Shown: piece by piece, positions 34,666-42,468 of the stretch | Numbering within the stretch: position 1 is the stretch's first letter | How the letters are laid out: every line of letters begins with the position of its first letter | Program-made: the position numbers and the translations under genes | NCBI GenBank assembly: GCA_951813555.1 | Contig: OX638344.1 | Location: forward strand, 3,659,076-3,723,075 | DNA: 64,000 nucleotides | DNA from: an uncultured Acidimicrobiales bacterium | GTDB lineage: Bacteria; Actinomycetota; Acidimicrobiia; Acidimicrobiales; Bin134 | Direction: 5' to 3' | Notes under the pieces: generated by a model | Database searches by the model: none | Seen by the model: the letters and a program-made list of their open reading frames with translations, nothing else | Told to the model about the DNA's origin: nothing

Positions 34666-35700
34666 TCAGCCAGCTCGGCCTGACCGGGTAGCGCTGGAGG
34701 CTATTGATGCGCTGGCGGGGAGCCCAAGGAGCGGATTGGCCGATGGGGCCTTCGATGAGCCGTATGTGCCCGTCGGCGGGTTGAACTTGTCGCCAAACAG
34801 GGCTTGCCACTCTTTGGCAGACTTTGTGGCATCAGACTCGTCGTAGGCGCTGCGAATAGCAGGCGAGATCGAGTGGATTCGATCCCGGAAGTTCCGGTAT
34901 GTTTCGTCCGCCCATCGGTGATCAAAGTTCGTGCCGTCGCCAGCCGGGTTGGGCAGCGAGGGCCTATTGAAGTTGGCTTGTAGCCATCTGTCAAGGTCTT
35001 CGACAATATGGACAAGCGCGGTCGGGGTGTTGGCATATATAGTGGGGTCCAAAGCACTGGCTTCTGTGACTTGCAGTCCGAGCGCCGTGGTCAATACGAC
35101 CGACTTGACGCCGCTGAAGCTCCCCCTTTCGTTTCGTAGGTATTTCATGAGCCGCGTGACACGCCGGAACTGCCCGGAAGTGAGCTCGTCACGACGCTTC
35201 ACCCAGTTGGTGAAACCCTGCGGATCGGTTGACCCGTACTGCGGCTCCCACACGTTGTGATCTCGGTTGACGATGACGCGGCGACCATCAAACAACGTGA
35301 CGAAGGGAACAATGTCGAGATGGCAGCCAACCCCGCCCTCGGGTGCATACTTGAGCCAAATGCAGCGACACTTGCGGCCGTGTTCCTGCTTGGTGTAGGT
35401 GGTATGGCGGTGGAGAGCATTGTAGATCTGGTTGGGATACCTCCTCGGTTCCCAATCCGACTGCTCGTTGATTTCGAGCAGGAAGTCAGCATCAAATTCT
35501 CCGCCCGGCCTTGGTCGGATTATGAGCCGATGAGCCCATGACCCCTGAGGCGACTTGCCTGTGATAATTGGTCCGACTACGAGGTCCTGTTTGAGGGCTC
35601 CAAAGACGGCATCGACACGAGACTTAAGCTTGGCAAGTCTCGTGTCGTCTATGTTCACGGCGTCTCTAAGGAAGGTCTTGAAGTACTCGGCATGTTGCAT
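34666..35700 (-). CDS. CBASS CD-NTase (cGAS/DncV-like nucleotidyltransferase)
   Basis: 344-aa SMODS-type nucleotidyltransferase that makes a cyclic oligonucleotide on infection. The motif GKSPQGSWAHRL holds Gly-Ser (53-54), then GEFDADFLLEI gives Asp70 and Asp72; HLDIVPFV supplies the third Asp (129). The C-terminus SSATRSGRAG ends in Gly, suitable for Cap2 conjugation. ATG 35700 lies one base after the effector stop. Product nucleotide and clade are not determined. Confidence 0.88.
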   Translation of the reverse strand: MQHAEYFKTFLRDAVNIDDTRLAKLKSRVDAVFGALKQDLVVGPIITGKSPQGSWAHRLIIRPRPGGEFDADFLLEINEQSDWEPRRYPNQIYNALHRHTTYTKQEHGRKCRCIWLKYAPEGGVGCHLDIVPFVTLFDGRRVIVNRDHNVWEPQYGSTDPQGFTNWVKRRDELTSGQFRRVTRLMKYLRNERGSFSGVKSVVLTTALGLQVTEASALDPTIYANTPTALVHIVEDLDRWLQANFNRPSLPNPAGDGTNFDHRWADETYRNFRDRIHSISPAIRSAYDESDATKSAKEWQALFGDKFNPPTGTYGSSKAPSANPLLGLPASASIASSATRSGRAG

Positions 35701-35701
35701 G

Positions 35702-36844
35702 TCAATCAATCTCCATTACTGGTAAGTACTGTCCGTTCACACGGTCATGAAGGATCAGCCGGGGGTGGATCTCGCGGTTGGCGATGCGACCCAGGCTGAC
35801 GCACACCGAGACGGGAGCGGCTCCAAGGACATGGAGACTTCGGGCCTTCTTACGGTGCAATTCAATGTCGGCAAAGACATCCCGCAGAGCACGCTCGGCG
35901 GACTTGAGGGATGCGGGTGAGCCGACAATGTCGCTGTGGGGGATGCCATCGCCAGCGGGAACGATCCGATATAGCCGATAGCCGACAAGAGCCTCAGGCA
36001 CTTCGCTAGCGTGGACCGTCGCTGACATCGACAATGCGAGGACGACATCGCGATCAGCTTCACCCTCGGCAACGAGATCTACTGAAAAACGATGCTCAGT
36101 AGGACTGGCAGGCCAAGACCATGACTCGGACGCTCGGTGCCGCTGGTAGATATCTGTATCGAGCTTGTCGCCTAATCGCGCGCCGAGATGCACGAGTAGC
36201 GGCCAGCGGGCCAGTGCGAACACGCTGACGTGACGAATATCCCCGTCTTCGACCGCCGGAGCAACTTGTCGGTCGAAAACCCGGTCGATCAACTCACGGC
36301 AGGCCTCGTAGTACTCGCTGCTTCCAATGCTCGGCGAAGACATCCGTCGCAGGTCGATCTCGATGCCCGCAAGGTCGTGGCTCAGCGGGAAACGAGCGCA
36401 GCGCCCCTGGTCGAGTACGGCAGAGGCAGCAGCGGAGCGGTCGAGGCTGACCTGGCTGTCGCCGATCGCTCCTTGTAACCGAATCACAGCAGTGTCATTG
36501 CCTGGCGGCAAGGAGAGTACTTGCCCGATGCGGCTCTCGTGGCGTTGTTTCAACTCCCGCAGACGCTCGACCCTGAACACGTCGAGATTGGGGCGCGAGT
36601 CGATTTCGCCATGGCAGGAGGCACAGAGCAGAAGGAGGTTATCCGCATCGTCTCGACGCTCGACGGGAAGGTCATGCTCACCCCTCGGTGACCTGGGGTC
36701 CGTGGATCGTCCGACGATGTGGGCGCGCTCACCTAGATAGACCGGCTCCTGGGTGAAAGTGGAGGTGAGTAGCTCGCCGTAGCAGAGCGCGCATCGCCCG
36801 CCGCTGCGGACCAGTAGCTGCCGTGTCGTCGATTCCGAAATCAT
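35702..36844 (-). CDS. cap5: CBASS effector Cap5: HNH-SAVED
   Basis: 380-aa effector that binds the second messenger through SAVED and then degrades DNA. HNH domain (1-85): Cys18/Cys21 in RCALCYGE, His42 in GERAHIVGRS, Asn69 in DADNLLLLC, and Cys74/Cys77/His78 in CASCHGEID. SAVED domain (about 150-378): VSVFALARWPLLVHLGARLG, TDIYQRHR, and AAPVSVCVSLGRIANREIHP near the end. GGTGAAAG precedes the ATG. First core gene of the operon. Confidence 0.87.
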   Translation of the reverse strand: MISESTTRQLLVRSGGRCALCYGELLTSTFTQEPVYLGERAHIVGRSTDPRSPRGEHDLPVERRDDADNLLLLCASCHGEIDSRPNLDVFRVERLRELKQRHESRIGQVLSLPPGNDTAVIRLQGAIGDSQVSLDRSAAASAVLDQGRCARFPLSHDLAGIEIDLRRMSSPSIGSSEYYEACRELIDRVFDRQVAPAVEDGDIRHVSVFALARWPLLVHLGARLGDKLDTDIYQRHRASESWSWPASPTEHRFSVDLVAEGEADRDVVLALSMSATVHASEVPEALVGYRLYRIVPAGDGIPHSDIVGSPASLKSAERALRDVFADIELHRKKARSLHVLGAAPVSVCVSLGRIANREIHPRLILHDRVNGQYLPVMEID

Positions 36845-36848
36845 GCTT

Positions 36849-37091
36849 TCACCATTGTGCGAGGGGGAGTGACAACTTCATCATGAGAGTCGCAATTTCG
36901 GCCATGGAACGCATCTTCGAGTTGCTCAACTCGCCGCGTATCTCAATTCGTGCCAGATCGAAGAGATCGCTGGGAAGCCAACTGCGAGGAGCGTGGCCCT
37001 TCTCCACAGCGATGAAGACCTCTACGACCAATTGGCATCCTCGGGCTTCGGGGGGATCCTTGAGCAGTGCCCGGCCAGCTTCAAGAGCCAA
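36849..37091 (-). CDS. possible small ORF before cap5
   Basis: 80-codon frame ending five bases before the cap5 ATG, between cap5 and the DUF2188 gene. It contains QLVVEVFIAVEKGHAPRSWL and ARIEIRGELSNSKMRSMAEI. No family and no clear ribosome site; the opposite strand is also open here. It may be chance or a decayed gene. Confidence 0.3.
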   Translation of the reverse strand: MALEAGRALLKDPPEARGCQLVVEVFIAVEKGHAPRSWLPSDLFDLARIEIRGELSNSKMRSMAEIATLMMKLSLPLAQW

Positions 37092-37097
37092 GCCATT

Positions 37098-37346
37098 TCA
37101 GTGTCGTCCGTCCTTGGGTGGGTATGGGTCGTGCCCTGCGGCAACGGTATCGCTGTCCCGGATGCGACCGTCAGGCCTGTGGATGACGACCTCCCCGCCG
37201 CCTAAGTTGCCAACGATCTGCTTGGCTCGCTTTTCGGCTTCTGCCTGCGTTTTAGCATGTACGGACGCCCGCTGGGAGTTCGGAGCCTTGACATCCCAGC
37301 CTCCCTCGGGGTTGGGCACAACATGGCGATTGTTGCTGTTGGGCAT
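37098..37346 (-). CDS. DUF2188 domain protein
   Basis: 82-aa protein with the DUF2188 pattern: HVVPNPEGGWDVKAPNSQRA, KTQAEAEKRAKQIV, GGGEVVIHRPDGRIRDSDTV. A strong AGGAGG lies 8 nt before the ATG. Function unknown; often found beside defence genes. It could start the CBASS transcript. Confidence 0.78.
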   Translation of the reverse strand: MPNSNNRHVVPNPEGGWDVKAPNSQRASVHAKTQAEAEKRAKQIVGNLGGGEVVIHRPDGRIRDSDTVAAGHDPYPPKDGRH

Positions 37347-37453
37347 CTCTTGCCTCCTCTTCTAGACGGGTACTACAGGTCTGCCCCTATGGGCAGGCCT
37401 CAACGCATTGTTGCCAAGTTACAGGCGCGTCATTTTAGTTGCAATATGGTTTT

Positions 37454-37497
37454 CGGGCCTGTGCCTTTAAGGCCCGCTGCCGGAGGGAGATCCCTCC
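37454..37497. terminator. two tandem hairpins after rloB
   Basis: GGAGGGA-GA-TCCCTCC (37482-37497) abuts the rloB stop codon, and CGGGCCT-N9-AGGCCCG (37454-37476) follows on the transcript. No long U-run is present, which is common for actinobacterial terminators. They likely end the rloAB transcript before the DUF2188/CBASS genes. Confidence 0.5.
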
Positions 37498-38156
37498 TAG
37501 GTCGAATCCTCCGTGGGGCGCTCGACCGCTTCCAGTAAGCGGTACATGCCGGACGAGGGGTTGTCGTTCGGGAACTTGGTGCCATCGCGTTTGTGCTTTG
37601 TGGTCAGCAATCGAGCACGGCGTGCTGCTTCATCGCGTCGAGACATGTACTTGTAGCCATCCACGCCCTTATTTTGGCTACCGTCGAGGGTTCGGCGCAG
37701 GCCATCAGCAGCCTTGCTGGCGATTGGAGCAGTCTGGTCCTGGAAGTGCAGAGCTAGCCACAATTCAAAACAAGGATTCGACACCGCCACTTGGACACTT
37801 CGGTCTCTGGCTAGGGCGACGGCTTTCTTGAGGTTGGGGTGGTTCTGGGGTTGCTCCACGTCGAAGATGCACCAGACCTCGTCGATTTCCCCGTCCTCGC
37901 CATTCGCGCGTTCTCGGGCTTCAGCGGCCGCTGTGACCAGGGTCAACGGGGCATACCCATGGGTGTCTTCGTCAATCTGGATGTCAACTGAAGCCACCTC
38001 GCGAACAGCAGGCTCGCTTTTCAACGCCTTCAGGTAGTCGACCTCGGTCCTCGCACCTTCGCAATACACGAGGACCGTGCGCCTGGGAGAGCGAGTGGCG
38101 ACTTTGCGGCGAAGCGACCTGTCCTTGCCTTTCTCGCCTCGTGATGATCGAGCCAT
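37497..38156 (-). CDS. rloB: RloB family protein (Toprim-like nuclease partner)
   Basis: 219 aa. VLVYCEGARTEVDYLKALK is the RloB/Toprim-type Glu motif, DEVWCIFDVEQPQNHPNLKK gives the acidic loop, and VAVSNPCFELWLALHF is the family signature; a basic N-terminus precedes them. It partners with the AAA ATPase upstream (stop and start share one base, TGATG). The pair resembles two-gene ATPase-Toprim defences such as PARIS in layout; the exact mechanism is unknown. Confidence 0.85.
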   Translation of the reverse strand: MARSSRGEKGKDRSLRRKVATRSPRRTVLVYCEGARTEVDYLKALKSEPAVREVASVDIQIDEDTHGYAPLTLVTAAAEARERANGEDGEIDEVWCIFDVEQPQNHPNLKKAVALARDRSVQVAVSNPCFELWLALHFQDQTAPIASKAADGLRRTLDGSQNKGVDGYKYMSRRDEAARRARLLTTKHKRDGTKFPNDNPSSGMYRLLEAVERPTEDST

Positions 38157-39424
38157 CAGGTTGCTTGTCCGGCAAGGCCGAGAGCTCGACGCACGTCGAT
38201 GTGGTCGATTTCGGGAACTGCACCAAACCGACCTTGTAGGTAGGCCCGCTCAAGATTCAGCGACCTTCTGACTTTGTCCCCGCCGAACTCTGCAAGGGCT
38301 ACGAGGCGAGTGGCGCCGTCGGGCCCCTTCTCGGTGAACCACACCTCATCGCGATTGAGGGTGCTGAGCAATGATGTGTCGTGGGTGGCAAGGATGATTT
38401 GGGCTCTGTTGGGGTTGGTCTGGGGGTCTTGGAACATCTCTATGAGCCGGGCGGAGAGTCGGGGGTGCAGGCTCGCGTCGGCCTCGTCGAACAACAGGAC
38501 CTGACCTAGCCTCAGAGCATCGAATACTGGGCCCAACAGCCCAAACAACATGCGAGTCCCTGCGGATTCATCGCTGAGCCTGAACAGGGCCGGCGCGCTT
38601 CCACTGCCATGTACGAGCAGGATCTGTTGGTTGGATGCACCCGTGATCCGGTCTTCGAATTCCTTGATCTCGAAATCAACGATCCCTGGGTCGGCCAGAC
38701 GCAAGAAGCTCAAGAGAGCCGCATCACCTTTGAGCGACCCGTCAGAAATTCGATCACGAACGCCCTTGTCCTCGAAAAGCGAGTGGGTATCCGAACTACG
38801 AACAACGAACTGCAGGGGCGGCCTCCCCCAGGACCTTCTGACCCCCTGGGCGTTGACCTCGGATATTCCAGAAATGGCGCGAGCAACGGTCTGGATGTCG
38901 GGGTCGCCGACGCGCTTCGCCGCAGACAGGAGCAGCGTCGTGGGAGTAAGCAGTTCCTTGGTAGCACTCGTGCCACCGAGCCCTCGGCGGAAATGCACCT
39001 CATGTCCCTCGCGCTCGAAGAGGATGCGCCGCCTGCGCTCGGGATAGCTGCAAAGGCTCTCGTGCAACACCTCTAGATCGTTAACTTCGAGCTGATACCC
39101 GTGGCGGACGCCTTCAACCTCTATGTCCAGGTCGAACCTGGTGGGCCGATCGTCACCGTCATTGAAACGATGGGGATCTCGGGCAATGAAGTCGCCTCCT
39201 CCCAAAAGGGAGGTCCCGACGGCGTACGACAGCCAGTTGATCGCATCGAGCACGTTGGACTTGCCGGACGCATTGGGGCCGTAAATGCCGGCGACCGTCA
39301 GGACTCGCTCCGACAGCCCTTCGATGTCGCGTGCCGCTTTGCGATCCTCGTCGACAGCGATCATCGACAGCTCCACGGGATCGAGGATGGAACGGTGATT
39401 AGAGACCTCGAACCGGAGCAACAT
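38156..39424 (-). CDS. rloA: AAA15/21-type ATPase, RloA-like
   Basis: 422-aa SMC-like ATPase. Walker A GPNASGKSN (residues 49-57), signature LSDESAGTRM (about 284-292), Walker B VLLFDEADASLHP (309-321), and the switch His in ATHDTSLLS. The N-terminus MLLRFEVSNHRSI is typical of overcoming-lysogeny-defect and RloA-type ATPases. AGGAAGG precedes the ATG. Likely the sensor subunit that controls RloB. Confidence 0.88.
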   Translation of the reverse strand: MLLRFEVSNHRSILDPVELSMIAVDEDRKAARDIEGLSERVLTVAGIYGPNASGKSNVLDAINWLSYAVGTSLLGGGDFIARDPHRFNDGDDRPTRFDLDIEVEGVRHGYQLEVNDLEVLHESLCSYPERRRRILFEREGHEVHFRRGLGGTSATKELLTPTTLLLSAAKRVGDPDIQTVARAISGISEVNAQGVRRSWGRPPLQFVVRSSDTHSLFEDKGVRDRISDGSLKGDAALLSFLRLADPGIVDFEIKEFEDRITGASNQQILLVHGSGSAPALFRLSDESAGTRMLFGLLGPVFDALRLGQVLLFDEADASLHPRLSARLIEMFQDPQTNPNRAQIILATHDTSLLSTLNRDEVWFTEKGPDGATRLVALAEFGGDKVRRSLNLERAYLQGRFGAVPEIDHIDVRRALGLAGQAT

Positions 39425-39437
39425 CGGTATTCCTTCC

Positions 39438-39482
39438 TAGCAAGTTAATGACATTCTAATCGCCATAATCGTTATCTTGCTA
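39438..39482. promoter_or_regulatory. inverted repeat upstream of rloA
   Basis: TAGCAAGTTAA (39438-39448) and TTATCTTGCTA (39472-39482) match at 10 of 11 positions as inverted half-sites with 23 bases between, about three helical turns centre to centre. A candidate -10 (TAGAAT on the minus strand) lies between them, so binding could block rloA transcription. No regulator gene is adjacent. Confidence 0.45.
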
Positions 39483-39606
39483 CGAAATTTGCATTTAGCT
39501 TGCTGCTGTCGTCACTCTTGACCATTCACGCCATTGGAGATGAGCCCAACCTAAAGGCAGCATCGACAAGATGAGACGAGAGGCTGCGCAGCCAGAGGGA
39601 AGGCGA

Positions 39607-39969
39607 CTACGGCGAGCTGTCGCTACCCATGGGGCGGACTTCGTTGGCCAGCACGAGTAGGCAGTCGTGGTCTTGAAGCTTCCGGCGCAGGGCAGAGAGG
39701 TTCTTCAGAACCCGCTGCTTGGCTTCGATGGGGTTATCGGCTTCGACTGCCACGAGGGCCACGCCTGCTTGTTGGGCGGTATCTCGCAGGTCTGCTTGTT
39801 GGAGTGAGTCCCGACCCCAGAGGATCACACCACGACATCCTCTCTCCCCTGACGCGCGGACCAGATCAGCGTCTGACACGTCAGGGCCATCCCAGCGGTC
39901 AAACGCCACCTCAGCCGGGGCTTCAAGAGCGAGGTTGTGGGGCAGAACGGCGTCGTAGAGGAATCTCAT
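39607..39969 (-). CDS. PIN-like protein (DUF5615-type)
   Basis: 120 aa. FLYDAVLPHNLALEAP, GPDVSDADLVRASGERGC and VILWGRDSLQQADL follow the DUF5615/PIN-like layout (Asp near residue 6, D-x-x-D in the middle, then an R-D loop), which suggests a nuclease toxin. It starts two bases after the stop of a protein with a C-terminal DUF433 domain; DUF433 proteins are the usual antitoxins for DUF5615 toxins. Confidence 0.7.
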   Translation of the reverse strand: MRFLYDAVLPHNLALEAPAEVAFDRWDGPDVSDADLVRASGERGCRGVILWGRDSLQQADLRDTAQQAGVALVAVEADNPIEAKQRVLKNLSALRRKLQDHDCLLVLANEVRPMGSDSSP

Positions 39970-39971
39970 GG

Positions 39972-41417
39972 TCAGAAAGCACTCAATAGCTGCTTGCCGA
40001 CCGACACCGTGTCTTCGAACGACTTGCCCTCCAACTCGGGATAGGCCGCTTCAATGACCTCTCTCCGACAGAGGGTGTCGACGCTTGCCAAGGCCTTGGC
40101 GCTGATCCGGTGGCCGTCAATATGCGGGGTTCCGTTGAGGACTGTTGGATGCAACTTCGTATTGGTGCTGGCTTGCAGCAGGTCGAGTGTGGTGCCGGCG
40201 CCGTAATCGAAAGGACGGAATACGTCGTCGATATCCGTGATCGGGAGACCCAAGGCTCTCTGTCCGCTCTCCACATCAGCCCAACCGTCTCCCCTGTTCA
40301 CGAGCACCCTTCCCTCAGAGGTTGCACCCAGCCGAACGGCCCGAGAATCGCCCGCGAACCGAGCAAGCGCCCCAACCACACTGCTGGAAACCCGGCGCGG
40401 CGATCTTGACCTCAGATACATCCAGGTTCTAACAGCCACTACGTCTCGGAATGTCCAGAGCAATACACCCGAATCGCGCGGGTGGAGAACCCCGCGCTTG
40501 CGCAGATTGTTGAGCGACGATGTCGTCGCCCCCGCCAAGAACGCCGCATCCCTGGTGGGATACGCCCCAGCGGTGAAAACATCCGGTGACCAAAGGGCGT
40601 ACTCCGCCTCAGGGCCGAGCGCCGCGAGACGAAGCCTCTCGGTGCCCGTCAACGCTGCATTGACTTTCTGCAACAACCCATTGATTTCCCATTCGGTCGT
40701 AGGCATAGGCTCGACGAGAATTTGGCGTTCGGGAAACCCTGGGAAGCTGCTCAAGACCCGGCTCCGGGTCGTGGGCTGACAGACGAGCACCGTTTGAGCA
40801 CCGAACCAGAACGGCATCTCCACATCGGGTGGCAGCCGGCGCACCGATGCCCCCACCCTGTCGGCACGAATGGCGAAGTGGAGGACTGCATCGGCGGGAA
40901 AACCCCAGTCCAGCACAACCACCGGAGCCTGCGCGAACGGCAAGGGCTCCGTGCGAGCACCGGGCCAGCGCTGCCAATACAGGCGCTTCTCGTCCTCTGT
41001 CTCCGGTACAGCACTGCGATCCAGCCTTATGCTGCCGGCCCGGTCGTCACCCACCGCATCGGCAACACGCCGCCGAACCGAGTTGTCTACCGCGGGATGC
41101 CCGCACAGCATCGCCGCTGCCAGCCTCAGGTCGCGGTCATCGATCGCTAGCGCGATCTCAGCCAGTTCTCCGGCGGCTTCGAAGAAATCGAAGCGGGCAA
41201 CCAGATGAGCCGCAAACCGCAGTCTCTCGGGGTCCGTCCTCAACATCGGAAGCACTTTGCCAATCACTCGTGGCAAACATTCAGCCTGCTCAGCGGTCAG
41301 GTGCTCAGCCAGGTCGCCCATCGTGACCGACATAGAGCGCGAACGAGAGTCGGTGTTTCCCAAGATGTGCAAAACCGCGCTGTACAAGCCAGGCGACGGC
41401 TGCTCTACGGTCGCCAT
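39972..41417 (-). CDS. large MerR-like HTH + DUF433 protein
   Basis: 481 aa, far longer than a usual DUF433 antitoxin (75-230 aa). The C-terminus (about 420-481) is DUF433: NGTPHIDGHRISAKALASVD and YPELEGKSFEDTVSVG. Before it is a MerR-like HTH (about 280-350: TRDAAFLAGATTSSLNNLRK, LWTFRDVVAVRTWMYL). The N-terminal 270 residues are unrecognised, with LYWQRWPGARTEPLPFAQAP and AVLHFAIRADRVGASVRRLP. It may neutralise the PIN-like protein and respond to another signal through its N-terminus. Confidence 0.7.
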   Translation of the reverse strand: MATVEQPSPGLYSAVLHILGNTDSRSRSMSVTMGDLAEHLTAEQAECLPRVIGKVLPMLRTDPERLRFAAHLVARFDFFEAAGELAEIALAIDDRDLRLAAAMLCGHPAVDNSVRRRVADAVGDDRAGSIRLDRSAVPETEDEKRLYWQRWPGARTEPLPFAQAPVVVLDWGFPADAVLHFAIRADRVGASVRRLPPDVEMPFWFGAQTVLVCQPTTRSRVLSSFPGFPERQILVEPMPTTEWEINGLLQKVNAALTGTERLRLAALGPEAEYALWSPDVFTAGAYPTRDAAFLAGATTSSLNNLRKRGVLHPRDSGVLLWTFRDVVAVRTWMYLRSRSPRRVSSSVVGALARFAGDSRAVRLGATSEGRVLVNRGDGWADVESGQRALGLPITDIDDVFRPFDYGAGTTLDLLQASTNTKLHPTVLNGTPHIDGHRISAKALASVDTLCRREVIEAAYPELEGKSFEDTVSVGKQLLSAF

Positions 41418-42043
41418 TGGATGCCTCCGAGAGCAGCGCGGGGGATGTCTTGGTCAATCCGCTCATCGGGCACATCTCCCGACACCCACTGCACAAGCCG
41501 GGAGGGCACGGCATCAACTCCGCGGGGCTCGCGCACCATCACGCCAGCAGACTTCAGCTTCGCTACAGGGAGCACGAATACGAGATAGGGGGGTTCATGG
41601 CCGGTTAGCCGCAACCGTGACTTCAAGCTCCGACCGCTTAGATCAGCGATGTGCCCAGCGGGCACCAACCAGGAATGGGCAGCCGGTACTAGATCACATG
41701 TTGATAGATCTCGGAGCGCAGCAGCCGCAGGATCAGCCTCACGTTGCAGCCAACGGAGGTACTCCTCTGCGGTCGGAAAGTCAGCGCGGCGCTCAGAGGT
41801 CAAGTTGTATTCCCAGAACACATCGATCGGCACGCAGCGTGCGTAATCGCAGGCCGGCGAGTGACAGGGCAGGTCGGGCAGGATCTGCCGGCGCAGCTCC
41901 TCCAGCTCATCGCAGACGAGTCCGGGCTTCGTGGCAGCGAGTGACTCGAGCCCCGCGGCACGGCGGCGCGCATACCTGGGCAACTCCGAATCGCTGGTCA
42001 CGATCCTGATGAGCTCGCGTGCCTGAGTCACGGCATCCAACAC
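41405..42043 (-). CDS. unknown 212-aa protein opening the PIN/DUF433 operon
   Basis: Overlaps the DUF433 gene by 13 bp, so the three genes form one tight unit. Probable TTG start at 42043 with GGGAGGG just upstream and GATACT further out. It contains CHSPACDYARC, a possible metal site, and PTAEEYLRWLQREADPAAAA and HEPPYLVFVLPVAKLKSAGV. No known family; perhaps a sensor or third component. Confidence 0.65.
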   Translation of the reverse strand: MLDAVTQARELIRIVTSDSELPRYARRRAAGLESLAATKPGLVCDELEELRRQILPDLPCHSPACDYARCVPIDVFWEYNLTSERRADFPTAEEYLRWLQREADPAAAALRDLSTCDLVPAAHSWLVPAGHIADLSGRSLKSRLRLTGHEPPYLVFVLPVAKLKSAGVMVREPRGVDAVPSRLVQWVSGDVPDERIDQDIPRAALGGIQWRP

Positions 42044-42468
42044 CCTCCCAGTATCGCAGAAGGCTCAATCTGCCAGGCAAGGGGTTGGCATCAGTCGGGC
42101 TGAGCAGAAGCACGCCGCCTGGCGACGGGCCTGCCGAGGTGATCGTCTGGGCCAACCACAAAGTCGACTCCGACCAAGCAGACACCGACAGCGATGCCGA
42201 TAATGAGCCCCTCGAGGGATTCCAAGCCGTCTACTACCAGCGGCTCATCCGGTAGTTGTGCTGTTCTGTGTCTGAGTTCGTGTCCGATTTTGGGTGGTTG
42301 GTTGCACAGCGTTGGGGTGGGATCGCCCTCGAGAAGTAGCTGGCATCACCAGATCGCCCCCGGCATAATTGCCGTGCCCACCCGGTGCTCACCTAGGGAG
42401 CCAAAGCTTACCTAGGGTGTGCCGGGTCTTTCTTTTTTTGGCACCCCAAAACACTGGCTAGTTGCTTC
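42044..42468. other. intergenic segment, no clear gene
   Basis: About 425 bases between the operon start and the broken helicase. A plus-strand frame ending at 42255 has coding-like codon use at its end (AEVIVWANHKVDSDQADTDS, GFQAVYYQRLIR) and may be a gene tail, but it has no start signal or family. The rest shows nothing recognisable. Confidence 0.4.

Noticed and set aside
36823..37365. Plus-strand frame of 180 codons near DUF2188.
   Set aside because: No domain, and it overlaps the clear minus-strand DUF2188 gene; treated as chance.
37381..37396. CTGCCC-CTAT-GGGCAG hairpin in the DUF2188 leader.
   Set aside because: Six-bp arms are common in this composition and nothing else supports an operator or riboswitch.
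42427..42458. T-rich stretch with partial GGTGTGCC/GGCACCCC pairing as a terminator.
   Set aside because: The arms mismatch and the T-run lies in the loop, so it does not form an intrinsic terminator.
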